Positions 33,695 through 41,770 of a stretch of DNA of 64,000 bases are shown in pieces. The notes under the pieces were generated by a model that did not search any database, was not told the origin of the DNA, and saw only the letters and a list, made by a program, of their open reading frames with translations. This DNA is from Vampirovibrionales bacterium. GTDB lineage: Bacteria; Cyanobacteriota; Vampirovibrionia; Vampirovibrionales; Vampirovibrionaceae. Position 1 is the stretch's first letter. Each line of letters begins with the position of its first letter. The stretch covers positions 2,418,001-2,482,000 of the forward strand of contig JADJRF010000005.1 in NCBI GenBank assembly GCA_016712355.1, written 5' to 3'. A program made the translations under genes and the position numbers.

Positions 33695-34468
33695 ATGTCC
33701 ACCTCCGCCGTGTCCGAACAACCCGCCGCGTCCGCGATGCCAGACGCTAACGCTTCTCCCGCGCTGATTCGCGCCCTGGACCATGGCTTTGTCGAGCGCG
33801 TGGACGCGATGGGCAGCGATCTGACCGTGGTCAATTCGGCTCGCGTGTCGTTCGGCAAACGCAAGGACGCCCTTAGCGCCCAGGACGAGAAGCTGATTCG
33901 GTATCTGGCAGCGCACAAGCACTGGAGCCCGTTTCGGCATGTGCAGATTCAGTTCCACTGCAAAGTCCCGGAATTTGTCGCGCGGCAGTGGTACAAGCAC
34001 GTGGTCGGCATCGCCTACAGCGAGGCGCCCACGGTGGATCATGCCTGGAACGAAATCAGCCAGCGGTATGTGGACGCGGGCGAGTTTGATTTTTATACGC
34101 CAGATGGCTTCCGCCAGCAATCGAGCGATAACAAGCAGGCGTCAACAGACGATTGCGTTCCGGATCCCGGCGGCGAGCTGATGCGGGCTTACGCGGCGCA
34201 TTGTCGCGACGCGCTGGCGCTTTACCAGCGTCTGACCGAGGCGGGAGCCGCCCGCGAGCAGGCCCGAGGCGCGCTGCCGCTGAGCATTTACACCGAGTTT
34301 TACTGGACGGCCTCGTTACAGGCGATTGTCAATTTTATTCAACTGCGCAAGCATCCGGGGGCGCAATACGAGATTCGCGTTTACGCCGACGCCATTGAAA
34401 CGCTTACGCGTCAGGTCGCGCCCTTGTCGCTTCAGGGTCTGCTGGGCGACGCGCCCCCGTCAGCCTGA
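33695..34468 (+). CDS. thyX: Flavin-dependent thymidylate synthase (divergent motif)
   Basis: A 257-aa enzyme that makes dTMP from dUMP using FAD, methylene-THF and NADPH. Supporting segments are VNSARVSFGKRKD, LIRYLAAHKHWSPFRHVQIQFHCKVPEFVARQWYKH, WNEISQRYV, and the C-terminal IVNFIQLRKHPGAQYEIRVYADAI, which is typical of the family. The ThyX motif RHRx7S is not standard. The RHR position reads KHV, and about 11 extra residues (AYSEAPTVDHA) separate it from NEISQRY. AGGAAGG lies 9 nt before ATG 33695; upstream in-frame codons lie in the repeat array. The last 65 nt overlap the convergent neighbour. Confidence 0.93.
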   Translation: MSTSAVSEQPAASAMPDANASPALIRALDHGFVERVDAMGSDLTVVNSARVSFGKRKDALSAQDEKLIRYLAAHKHWSPFRHVQIQFHCKVPEFVARQWYKHVVGIAYSEAPTVDHAWNEISQRYVDAGEFDFYTPDGFRQQSSDNKQASTDDCVPDPGGELMRAYAAHCRDALALYQRLTEAGAAREQARGALPLSIYTEFYWTASLQAIVNFIQLRKHPGAQYEIRVYADAIETLTRQVAPLSLQGLLGDAPPSA

Positions 34469-36116
34469 ATCGGGATAAATCGCCCAGATGGGCGTCCATG
34501 GCCGTCGTGCGGTTCGAAAATCCGTCTACGACGTAAGGCCCGCGCAGACGATCGCGGCGCTGATACAGCGTGGCCACGGCGTCTGAATAAATCCGCGCCC
34601 AGCCGGGGAGACGGTCCAGCCTCTTGCGCAATTGCGCCGCCCCAGCGGGGATGACGATCAGGGTCGCGCCCGATCGCAGGGCGGGCCGCAGGTCATACGG
34701 CGGCATATAGAATGCCAGGTACGCCTGCATCTGGCGATCGTCGTAAACAGCCTCGTAACGCCCGTCTATCGACACGCGAACCGCTGGATACAGGCGCCAG
34801 AAGAAATATTGCCCCCATCCGAAAGTCGTCCACAGGTCGCCTTCAATTTTATTTTGCTGAAGAAAACGAACCAGCCCCTGAGGGTAAACCAGTTGGGTCT
34901 CCGCCTCTTGAGACGCCGCGCCCGTCGTCCCCAGAACCCGCACATAGAGAGGCGCTCCCTGCATATGCAATACGCCTGACACGAGCAGTAAAATCCCTGT
35001 AGAAAGGATGAGTTTAACCGCGTACGGCGCCTCTTGCCTTAAAGCGACCTGATTTTCCGGCGAAACGTTCGAACGGGTCCAAGCGAACGCGGGCGGCGTT
35101 TTTAAGCGCCACGCCAGCATTATCGCCGCAATAATGAAAAACGGAGCCAATTTAAAATGAAGCGTCCCGGCCACTGCCAATGCCACTAACATGAGTTCGA
35201 CCACAGGAAACTGACGTGGGCGCGTCAGCGCCGAATAAATAGCCACGCCAGCAAAAAACAGGGCGACGAGCAGGTAACTCACGCCAAATCCCACGCTGTG
35301 GGTCAAAACATGACCCCATTCCATAATATAAGGTCGGGGCATTCCCCATGCGCCGAAAAGCTCGCGATGCAGATCCAGCCCATAGGGATTCAGCCATGTC
35401 GCCAATCCGCACGCGATTGTTGTGAGCAGCAGACGATTTGCCTGCCGCCAGTTTCTTTGCAAAGCCGACTTTAAATAGAATGCGCCTAACAGGCCAAATC
35501 CCATAATAAAACCGGCATGGAGATTCACCCAGAATGCCATCGCCAGCGGCAAGAACGCCAGCGTATTTTTCCAGGAATTCCCCTTGACGCGATCAAAGGC
35601 CAGTAAGCGATTCAGAAACAGCGTAAAGAAGAAGAAAGAAAAAAGATGGCAGCGAAACGTACAGCCCAAGCCATTCCAGAGAACAAATGCAGTCAGTGGC
35701 GCCGAATACTTCAGAAAATCAGGAATAAAAGCGGACGGATTCGCATGACAGGCGCGCTCCTGCCGAAACGTCTGTAACATCATGGCGATGCAGGCAAAAA
35801 CAAGGGTTAATTTAAAACAGAATATGCTCAAACTCCCCCAGTGTTTAAACAGATAAAAAAGCAGGAAGCCGCTGCCCCATTCATGATCGATCCACAGGCG
35901 CCCGCCAGCAACGCCGAATGAAAAAACATCGCGATAGGGAAAATAGCCGGGGTTTTGGTCTATTAGGGCGCCGATGGCCATTTTTCCCCATAAATCCAGA
36001 TCGGCGACATTTTGAACGTTCAGGCACAGCAATAAGACGCCAGCAAAGGACAAGCCATTCAGAACAGCCGGCAACTTTTGCCGCCACCGGGAATGCGCCA
36101 GATAAGAAACCATCAT
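34404..36116 (-). CDS. Polytopic membrane protein, possible GT-C-type glycosyltransferase
   Basis: A 570-aa protein with about 11-12 hydrophobic helices and a soluble C-terminal part. It has the motif DLDLWGKMAIGALI...YFPYRDVFSFGVAGGRLWIDHEWGS. The D-x-D-x-W...P-x-x-D-x-F-S...W-x-x-H-E-W pattern is common to a large bacterial family of uncharacterised membrane proteins distantly related to GT-C transferases. An acidic DLD in the first loop is consistent with lipid-phosphate-sugar binding. The 3' end overlaps thyX by 65 nt. Its local base composition is AT-richer than that of its neighbours. Function is inferred only. Confidence 0.7.
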   Translation of the reverse strand: MMVSYLAHSRWRQKLPAVLNGLSFAGVLLLCLNVQNVADLDLWGKMAIGALIDQNPGYFPYRDVFSFGVAGGRLWIDHEWGSGFLLFYLFKHWGSLSIFCFKLTLVFACIAMMLQTFRQERACHANPSAFIPDFLKYSAPLTAFVLWNGLGCTFRCHLFSFFFFTLFLNRLLAFDRVKGNSWKNTLAFLPLAMAFWVNLHAGFIMGFGLLGAFYLKSALQRNWRQANRLLLTTIACGLATWLNPYGLDLHRELFGAWGMPRPYIMEWGHVLTHSVGFGVSYLLVALFFAGVAIYSALTRPRQFPVVELMLVALAVAGTLHFKLAPFFIIAAIMLAWRLKTPPAFAWTRSNVSPENQVALRQEAPYAVKLILSTGILLLVSGVLHMQGAPLYVRVLGTTGAASQEAETQLVYPQGLVRFLQQNKIEGDLWTTFGWGQYFFWRLYPAVRVSIDGRYEAVYDDRQMQAYLAFYMPPYDLRPALRSGATLIVIPAGAAQLRKRLDRLPGWARIYSDAVATLYQRRDRLRGPYVVDGFSNRTTAMDAHLGDLSRFRLTGARRPADPEATRARPDA

Positions 36117-36230
36117 CGCCCCGTCATTTCCGGACTATTTTGGAGGCCAAACGCCGTATTCCCATTATGGAGCGTCTTTTCTGCTTCCACGTCATCTGGC
36201 TATGGGATTCTGATCAGGCAAGTTTGCCAT

Positions 36231-36268
36231 GCATGCGTTTTCACCCCTTCGGGTGATAAAACGCATGC
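36231..36268. other. Large inverted repeat in the divergent promoter region upstream of the pilin gene
   Basis: GCATGCGTTTTCACCC (36231) pairs with GGGTGATAAAACGCATGC (36251) with a 2-nt bulge and a 4-nt CTTC loop. It lies in the intergenic gap (36117-36403) between the minus-strand membrane protein gene and the pilin. It could be a regulator site, attenuator or bidirectional terminator. No other feature was seen in this gap. Confidence 0.6.
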
Positions 36269-36403
36269 GCGCGCTACGATAAGATGACATTATCGGCAAC
36301 CCCCCTCGGCCAGAAATCGCCTTTTCTCCTGAGAAGGATCTGAGCGTCGGACCGCTTGCCCCCACGAAGAATGAGATATAGAGCAACGAGTGAGGACTTC
36401 CTG

Positions 36404-36601
36404 ATGAAAATGATGCTTCGCAAATCCAGAAAAGGTCAATCGCTGGCCGAATACGGTTTGATTCTGGCCCTGATCGCCATCGTGTGTATTGCGGCCCTGT
36501 CGTTCCTGGGAAGCCAAATCGGCAACTCCCTGAATGACGTCGGCAACAAACTGTTTACCGCCATTAGCAGCTCTAAACCCGGCTCGCCGCCCGCATCATA
36601 G
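36404..36601 (+). CDS. Flp/Fap-type type IVb pilin
   Basis: A 65-aa prepilin. A short basic leader MKMMLRKSRKG is followed by QSLAEYGLILALIAIVCIAAL. This is the prepilin-peptidase site after Gly with Glu at mature position 5, followed by Tyr (the Flp EY pair), then a single hydrophobic helix and a short polar tail ending in SSKPGSPPAS. TGAGGA lies 8 nt upstream of the ATG. No tad/flp assembly genes (cpaA, tadA and so on) are in the window, so assembly must rely on genes elsewhere. A terminator follows at 36640. Confidence 0.88.
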   Translation: MKMMLRKSRKGQSLAEYGLILALIAIVCIAALSFLGSQIGNSLNDVGNKLFTAISSSKPGSPPAS

Positions 36602-36639
36602 AAGCTTATAAAATCAAGGTTTTTTCCAAACATTCTCCA

Positions 36640-36681
36640 CCAGCGCCGAACTAAATATTTTTAGGTCGGCGCTGGAGTTTT
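36640..36681 (+). terminator. Rho-independent terminator after the Flp pilin
   Basis: CCAGCGCCGA (36640) pairs with TCGGCGCTGG (36666), with an inner CTAAA/TTTAG extension, followed by AGTTTTTT. It separates the two pilin-like genes. Confidence 0.85.
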
Positions 36682-36701
36682 TTAAAAGAGAAAATTAATT
36701 T

Positions 36702-36950
36702 ATGCAAAATTATCGAAAAGCATCAAAAAAATTTCCCCCTCAAAAAAAGGGGGATAAATCTTGTAGAGGCTTGACGGGTAACACCCTCGCCGAGCTAGCG
36801 TGCATTACGGTTTTTATTGCTATTTTTTGCGTTGCCGCCCTCACTTTTCTTTCAAATCAATTTTCTTCCATGTGCGATTACTTGGGAAACTTTTTTGCAA
36901 ATACGATTAAAAATACTTCACCCGGATCTCCCGGCAGCGGAACAAGTTAA
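36702..36950 (+). CDS. Divergent Flp-pilin-like protein
   Basis: An 82-aa protein with a long Lys-rich leader (MQNYRKASKKFPPQKKGDKSCRGL) and TGNTLAELACITVFIAIFCVAALTFL. This aligns with the upstream pilin's KGQSLAEYGLILALIAIVCIAALSFL. The leader Gly and the Glu at mature position 5 are kept, but the next Tyr is replaced by Leu. Both tails end in a PGSP-containing Ser/Gly stretch. Codon use is AT-rich and the ribosome site is weak. It is probably a recent, fast-evolving duplicate: a minor pilin or a gene on the way to decay. Confidence 0.6.
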   Translation: MQNYRKASKKFPPQKKGDKSCRGLTGNTLAELACITVFIAIFCVAALTFLSNQFSSMCDYLGNFFANTIKNTSPGSPGSGTS

Positions 36951-36984
36951 CGCCAACGCTTTACCACAGCTGAAATAAAATCCT

Positions 36985-37635
36985 TCAATATACCGCCGGA
37001 AACAGGCGGTATCGAACTTTTTGGAAATATTGCCTGTACTCTTCAGAAGACGCGCTCAAGATACGCTCTTCCTCAAGAAGTCGCAGAATTTGGCACGTGA
37101 TTAAAGTAAAAAACAAAACAATATTGAACCATGACAATTGAAGCAACACCAAGGAGAAGAACCAGACCAGCTCAAAAGCATACAGAGGATGGCGAATCCA
37201 GCGATACAACCCTTGCGTTTTCACCTGTCGGCATGCCGCAACAATCCCAAACCCCTTGCCTAAACACCCGATAGCGACCAGTGAGCCCCCTGCGCCCACC
37301 ACCCAGAGCGCGGCGGCAAGAATGCCCAGCCCAGGGGCAGGATGATGCGGGGCCGGTTGTAACAATAAAGGCAGCAGACTGGTGGCAAACGCAATAATCC
37401 GATGCGTAATACGGCCTGACTCCGCTTGCGCCTCTTTGCGCGTAACAAATAATATCAACATAAACATGTAAAATGCGAGAATAGCGATCGAACTAAAATC
37501 GCCGCGCAATACGCCCAAACCATAGGTATAAACCGCGTACGCCGTTAGACAGAACGCAAACAGGGTAAAAAGCGCATTCAGGGGAATTCTTGATTTTCGC
37601 ACGATGGGCACAATTGCAGGGGACGGCTCTGTCAT
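36985..37635 (-). CDS. Isoprenylcysteine carboxyl methyltransferase-family membrane protein
   Basis: A 216-aa protein with about five membrane helices. The C-terminal catalytic signature is GLYRWIRHPLYAFELVWF...EEERILSASSEEYRQYFQKVRYRLFP. The RHPxY motif, the paired Glu and the final Tyr/Arg region define the ICMT/phospholipid-methyltransferase fold, in which S-adenosylmethionine is bound. Its substrate could be a membrane lipid or isoprenoid compound. ATG 37635 has GAGGTGAG upstream; a longer open frame runs antisense into purM and is rejected. It diverges from purM. Confidence 0.85.
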   Translation of the reverse strand: MTEPSPAIVPIVRKSRIPLNALFTLFAFCLTAYAVYTYGLGVLRGDFSSIAILAFYMFMLILFVTRKEAQAESGRITHRIIAFATSLLPLLLQPAPHHPAPGLGILAAALWVVGAGGSLVAIGCLGKGFGIVAACRQVKTQGLYRWIRHPLYAFELVWFFSLVLLQLSWFNIVLFFTLITCQILRLLEEERILSASSEEYRQYFQKVRYRLFPAVY

Positions 37636-37725
37636 GCCGGGACTCACCTCGCGAGTTGGGACCGTCTCCCCATTGAAGCGGGTGGCGGGGCGGGCGTCAT
37701 CCTCTGCGCGCAGGAGGCGTGTTTC

Positions 37726-37734
37726 TGGTATGCT
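37726..37734 (+). promoter_or_regulatory. Extended -10 promoter (TGGTATGCT) for the purM operon
   Basis: TGG plus TATGCT lies 42 nt upstream of the purM ATG; no good -35 is visible. It is placed to drive purM and the overlapping genes downstream. Confidence 0.45.
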
Positions 37735-37776
37735 GGGGCTTGTTTTTGAGAGCTTGAAAGTTTCTCCTGAGGCCCC

Positions 37777-38841
37777 ATGTCCCTTCCTCCCCGCTCCGAT
37801 GAGGCGTATCGCCGGGCAGGCGTCGATTTGCTCCAGGCCGATGCGGTCGTTCAGATCGCGCGACGACTCGCCAAAACCACCGCCAGCCGCGCAAACGTCG
37901 GCGAGTTGGGCGGATTTTCCGGCGCATTTGAGCTGCCCGCGGGCTTTGAACGCCCTGTGCTTCTCAGCGCCTGCGATGGCGTCGGCACCAAGCTGAAACT
38001 CGCCGTCGAAAGCGGCATTCATCACACGGTCGGCATCGATCTGGTGGCCATGAGCGTCAATGACATTCTGGTCTGCGGCGGCGAGCCGCTCGCGTTTCTG
38101 GATTACGTCGCCACCGGGGCGCTCAAGCCCGAGATGTTTGAGTCGATTCTGTCAGGCGTGGCTGAAGGCTGTCGTCAGGCGGCATGCGCGCTCGTTGGCG
38201 GCGAAACCGCTGAAATGCCGGGCCTGTACGCCGGAGATGACTACGATCTCGCCGGATTCTGCGTCGGGGTAGTCGAAAAAGAGCTGATGCTGCCGCAACC
38301 CGGCGGGGTTCAGGAAGGGCAAACGCTCATCGGGCTAGCGAGTTCAGGCCTGCATAGCAACGGGTTCAGTCTGGTGAGGAAAATTCTTGCCGAGAGCGGC
38401 GCAACGCTCGACAGTCCCGCGCCTGCGCCCCAAGACGGATCCATCGCCGAGATGCTCCTGACGCCGACGCGGATTTATGTTCAGCCTGTGCTTGCGCTGC
38501 TTCGACGCTTTGAAGGGGCGATTCGCGCGATGGCGCATGTGACGGGCGGCGGCTTTGTGGATAATATTCCGCGCGTACTGCCCATGGGGCTATCCGCGCG
38601 CCTCGATGACAGCACGTGGACGCCGCCGCCCGTGTTTCCCTGGCTGGCGCGCCTTGGCGGGCTGGATGCGGCGACCATGCGCCATACGTTTAATTGCGGC
38701 ATCGGGTATATTATTGTGGCAGAAGCCGCCCAAACGCTCGATATGCTGGCGTTTCTCAATGAAGGCTGGCCCGAATTGCAGGCGACCGTGATCGGCCAAG
38801 TCATCGACACCCCGGATCGCCGCGAGGTGGCGTTTTGCTGA
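37777..38841 (+). CDS. purM: Phosphoribosylformylglycinamidine cyclo-ligase (AIR synthetase)
   Basis: Converts FGAM to AIR with ATP, step five of purine synthesis. The 354-aa sequence has YRRAGVDLLQADAVV at the N-terminus, SACDGVGTKLKLA (ATP and substrate loop), GIDLVAMSVNDILVCGGEPLAFLDY, GGETAEMPGLY, and the C-terminal HVTGGGFVDNIPRVLP and FNCGIGY. All catalytic parts are present. TGAGG lies 6 nt before the ATG. It overlaps purN by 7 nt. Confidence 0.98.
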   Translation: MSLPPRSDEAYRRAGVDLLQADAVVQIARRLAKTTASRANVGELGGFSGAFELPAGFERPVLLSACDGVGTKLKLAVESGIHHTVGIDLVAMSVNDILVCGGEPLAFLDYVATGALKPEMFESILSGVAEGCRQAACALVGGETAEMPGLYAGDDYDLAGFCVGVVEKELMLPQPGGVQEGQTLIGLASSGLHSNGFSLVRKILAESGATLDSPAPAPQDGSIAEMLLTPTRIYVQPVLALLRRFEGAIRAMAHVTGGGFVDNIPRVLPMGLSARLDDSTWTPPPVFPWLARLGGLDAATMRHTFNCGIGYIIVAEAAQTLDMLAFLNEGWPELQATVIGQVIDTPDRREVAFC

Positions 38842-39488
38842 ACGGCGTTCGACTGGGCGTCCTCTTGTCAGGGCGCGGCAGCAATCTGGTCGCCATCGCC
38901 GACGCGATTGACGCCGGGCGGATTCCGGGCGCGCGCATCGCGCTGACGCTGTCTAACCGGCCCTCTGCGCCGGGCGTGCTGATTGCCGAAGAACGCGGAT
39001 TGCCCACCGCCGTGCTGGCGCCGAAAGCCTATGACGATCGCGAGGCCTACGACCGCGCCGTATGCGACGCGTTACGCGATCAAGGCGTCGAGCTGGTGGT
39101 ATTGGCCGGGTATGACCGGATTCTGACGCCGGGCTTTATTCGGGCCTTCGCCGGGCGGATTTTGAATATTCACCCCAGTCTGCTGCCCGCCTATGGCGGC
39201 AAAGGCATGGTGGGAGAACGCGTCCATGAGGCGGTGTTGGCGGCAGGCGAAACGCAATCGGGCTGCACGGCGCATCTGGTGACCGAAGCGGTGGACGAGG
39301 GGCCAATTCTGGGCCGGCGGGTCGTCGACGTGCTGCCGGGCGATACGCCGCAGACGCTGGCGGCGCGCATCTTACGCGAAGAACACCAGTTGTATCCCCT
39401 TGTCATCGCGCAGGCGGCGCAACGGCTGGCCCAAGGCGAAGCGATTGTTGCAGATAATTTTATGGCGGAATCCGGGAGACCTTTATGA
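38835..39488 (+). CDS. purN: Phosphoribosylglycinamide formyltransferase
   Basis: Transfers a formyl group from 10-formyl-THF to GAR, step three of purine synthesis. Motifs are LGVLLSGRGSNLVAI (phosphate loop), VLAGYDRILTPGFI, NIHPSLLPAYGGKGM with catalytic Asn and His, GCTAHLVTEAVDEGPIL (catalytic Asp region). It is 217 aa. The start is TTG at 38835, inside the purM end, with GAGGTGG 5 nt upstream; the alternative would truncate the first strand. Coupled expression with purM is clear. Confidence 0.97.
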   Translation: MLNGVRLGVLLSGRGSNLVAIADAIDAGRIPGARIALTLSNRPSAPGVLIAEERGLPTAVLAPKAYDDREAYDRAVCDALRDQGVELVVLAGYDRILTPGFIRAFAGRILNIHPSLLPAYGGKGMVGERVHEAVLAAGETQSGCTAHLVTEAVDEGPILGRRVVDVLPGDTPQTLAARILREEHQLYPLVIAQAAQRLAQGEAIVADNFMAESGRPL

Positions 39489-40090
39489 CGCGCGTTTTTC
39501 AGAAACCTGTTGTAACAACGCTCTCGCTATGCGCCGCGTTGACGATCCTGTCGGGCTGTAATGACAGTTTTGTCTATCAGCGTTCGGTATCGGAGCTGAA
39601 TAACAAGGCCGCCGTGATGATTGCTCAGGGCGACGCCGCCGGAGCCGTGGCGCGCCTTGAAGCAGCGCGCGATCTGATGCCGAAAGAGCCCTCGCTGATG
39701 TATAATCTGGCGCTGGCCTATCAGGCAAACAAGCAGCCGGAAAAGGCGACCGCCTTACTGGCGCAGTTTATCGAGGAATTCCCCAATGATAAGCTTGCGC
39801 CGGGGGCGCTGAAATCGCTGGGGGTGATGGAAGAAGCCCAGGGCGACGCGTTTTTGGGACAGGCCCGCCAAGCCAAAGGCAAGAACGACGCCGCTGCAAC
39901 CGCACGGTGGACGCAACAGGCTCAGGACTCCTATCAACGCGCCGAAAGCGCCTTCAGCGCTCTGGCAGAGAGAAGCAAAACGGCAGAAGAGCGTCAGGCG
40001 GTAGAGCAGCATCTGGTGGGGTTGCGCAAGATCATGAATAAAGCCGCCGCCGGAGAATTATCGCCGCTAATGACGAGCGAGGGCGGCTAA
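39485..40090 (+). CDS. TPR-type lipoprotein
   Basis: A 201-aa protein with a lipoprotein signal peptide (VVTTLSLCAALTILSGC, lipobox LSGC at about residue 25). Two to three tetratricopeptide repeats follow (AAVMIAQGDAAGAVARLEAARDLMPKEPSLMYNLALAYQANKQPEKATALL). The C-terminus is helical and Gln/Ala/Glu-rich. It is likely anchored to a membrane and used in protein-protein contacts during envelope assembly. It overlaps purN by 4 nt, so it is translated from the purine transcript even though the function is envelope-related. Confidence 0.85.
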   Translation: MTRVFQKPVVTTLSLCAALTILSGCNDSFVYQRSVSELNNKAAVMIAQGDAAGAVARLEAARDLMPKEPSLMYNLALAYQANKQPEKATALLAQFIEEFPNDKLAPGALKSLGVMEEAQGDAFLGQARQAKGKNDAAATARWTQQAQDSYQRAESAFSALAERSKTAEERQAVEQHLVGLRKIMNKAAAGELSPLMTSEGG

Positions 40091-40096
40091 ACGGCG

Positions 40097-41170
40097 ATGA
40101 CCTCTAACCTGAAAGCAAATCTGCTGGAGACCATGGCGAAATTCAGCCACGGGCGGGCGCTCGTGGTCGGAGACGCCGCCATTGACGAGATGATTTACGG
40201 CGCGACAGCCCGGCTTTCGCGCGAGGCCCCCGTGGTAATTCTGCGCCACGAGCGCACAGACATCGTGCTGGGAGCCGCTTCCAACGCGGCGCATAACATT
40301 GCGGCGCTCGGCGCGGGGCATACGGCGCTGGTGGGGGTTTGTGGAGACGATTACCATGGTCAGCGCCTGCGCGACGCGCTGGCGCGCGACGGCGTGGATC
40401 CCCAAGCCCTGATTATCGATCCCGATCGCCCGACGACGACCAAGACGCGGCTATCGGGCATCGCGAATCATTCGGTGACCCAGCAAATCGTGCGCATTGA
40501 CCGCGAGAGCGACGCGCCGATTACAGGGGCGGTTGAAAACGCGGTTCTGGATGCGATTTCGCGTCTGGCGCCGGACATGGACGCTTTGTTGATATCAGAT
40601 TACGGGCTGGGCATGGCCACTGACGCCGTAATTGCGCATTGCAAGGCGATGGCAACGCGTCATGGTCTGGTCTGGGCGGCAGATTCACAACGCGAGCTGG
40701 CGTTGTTTTCGGGCGCGGACGTGATTTCGCCGAATCAGCCCGAAGCCGAGCGCAATGCGGGCTTTGCGTTTGAAACCGAAGCCGATCTGCTGCGCGGCGG
40801 TCGCGAGTTGTTGCAGAGCACCGGCGTTCGCCGCCTGCTGATCACGCTCGGCGCGCAAGGCATGATGCTCTTTGACGAGGACGGCAGCCATACGACAATC
40901 CCGGCATTTAACCGCAGCGAGGTGTTTGACGTCACCGGCGCCGGCGATACCGTCATTGGCGCGATGACGCTTGCGCTTGGCGTGGGCTCGGACATTTTGA
41001 GCGCGTGCCTGCTGGGGAATCTGGCGGCGAGCCTGACGGTTCGACGCTTTGGGGCGGCGGTCGCCTCGGTCGCGGAAATGCGCGCGGCGCTGGATTCGCT
41101 TCTCGATGAGCGCGGCGAGGCGCTGATAGCGCAGATCACGCGGCAAGACGCCGCTGCAAAAGCATCCTGA
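40097..41170 (+). CDS. PfkB-family kinase resembling heptose-7-phosphate kinase (RfaE/HldE domain 1)
   Basis: A 357-aa ribokinase-fold sugar kinase. The start VVGDAAIDEMIYGATARLSREAPVVILRHERTDIVLGAASNAAHNIAALGA closely follows the RfaE N-domain pattern (GD.mlD.y..G...RiSpEAPVPV...GGA.NVA.N...LG). NQPEAERNAG and the PfkB signature DVTGAGDTVIGA (catalytic Asp) are present. It lacks the C-terminal nucleotidyltransferase domain of bifunctional HldE. With the GT9 protein four genes on, it suggests heptose-containing lipopolysaccharide. The precise sugar is not proven. Confidence 0.82.
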   Translation: MTSNLKANLLETMAKFSHGRALVVGDAAIDEMIYGATARLSREAPVVILRHERTDIVLGAASNAAHNIAALGAGHTALVGVCGDDYHGQRLRDALARDGVDPQALIIDPDRPTTTKTRLSGIANHSVTQQIVRIDRESDAPITGAVENAVLDAISRLAPDMDALLISDYGLGMATDAVIAHCKAMATRHGLVWAADSQRELALFSGADVISPNQPEAERNAGFAFETEADLLRGGRELLQSTGVRRLLITLGAQGMMLFDEDGSHTTIPAFNRSEVFDVTGAGDTVIGAMTLALGVGSDILSACLLGNLAASLTVRRFGAAVASVAEMRAALDSLLDERGEALIAQITRQDAAAKAS

Positions 41171-41206
41171 CCCCTTCTCCCGTTACGTTTAAGAGGAAAA
41201 TTCTCC

Positions 41207-41767
41207 ATGATTGACGCCACCGGTCGCCTGTTTGGCCGCTTCAACGTGATTGATTTTACCCTGATTGCCTTTCTGCTGGCGACAACGCTGGGGCTGCTCG
41301 CCGTGCAATCTGGCTGGCACAAGACATCTGGCCAGGTCATCGAAGGCGAGAGCGATATCATCTACGCCATTTATCTGGGCAACGTCAAAACGCTTCGTCC
41401 TCAAGCGCTTTTCAAGCCGGGGGCCTTCGTCTCGATGACGGTGCGCAACCAGCCGCGCGGCAAAGTGAAAATTGAACAGGTCGTCGTCAAGCCCAAACAG
41501 GCGATGATCCCCAGCGGCGGCGGGAATTTCCGTCTCACAGCGGATCCTGAGGATCAATTCGGCTATAACTATCTGGTAACGCTGCGCGATCATGCGCAAG
41601 TGACGGAAGACGGCTACGTCACCAGCGGCGTCAAGATTAAAACCGGGATGAAGATTCTGGTGGAAGGCATGGACTTCCAGATTGCAGGCGTTATCGTTGA
41701 CGTGCAAGCGGCGCCGGACGCTAAAAAGCCGGTCACAAAAGCGTCAGATGTAAAAAAGGCGTCTTAA
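41207..41767 (+). CDS. DUF4330-family membrane protein
   Basis: A 186-aa protein with one N-terminal membrane helix (VIDFTLIAFLLATTLGLLAV, about 14-34) preceded by IDATGRLFGRFN. This start is the hallmark of DUF4330 proteins, which I know mainly from Cyanobacteria. The rest is a soluble beta-rich domain and a Lys/Ala tail. AGAGGAAAA lies 7 nt upstream. It sits 3 nt before the O-antigen-ligase-like gene, so a role in glycan or envelope assembly is plausible. The biochemical function is unknown. Confidence 0.75.
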   Translation: MIDATGRLFGRFNVIDFTLIAFLLATTLGLLAVQSGWHKTSGQVIEGESDIIYAIYLGNVKTLRPQALFKPGAFVSMTVRNQPRGKVKIEQVVVKPKQAMIPSGGGNFRLTADPEDQFGYNYLVTLRDHAQVTEDGYVTSGVKIKTGMKILVEGMDFQIAGVIVDVQAAPDAKKPVTKASDVKKAS

Positions 41768-41770
41768 GCC

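Noticed and set aside
37636..38025. Upstream extension of the ICMT-family gene
   Set aside because: It would run antisense through the start of purM; ATG 37635 has a good ribosome site.
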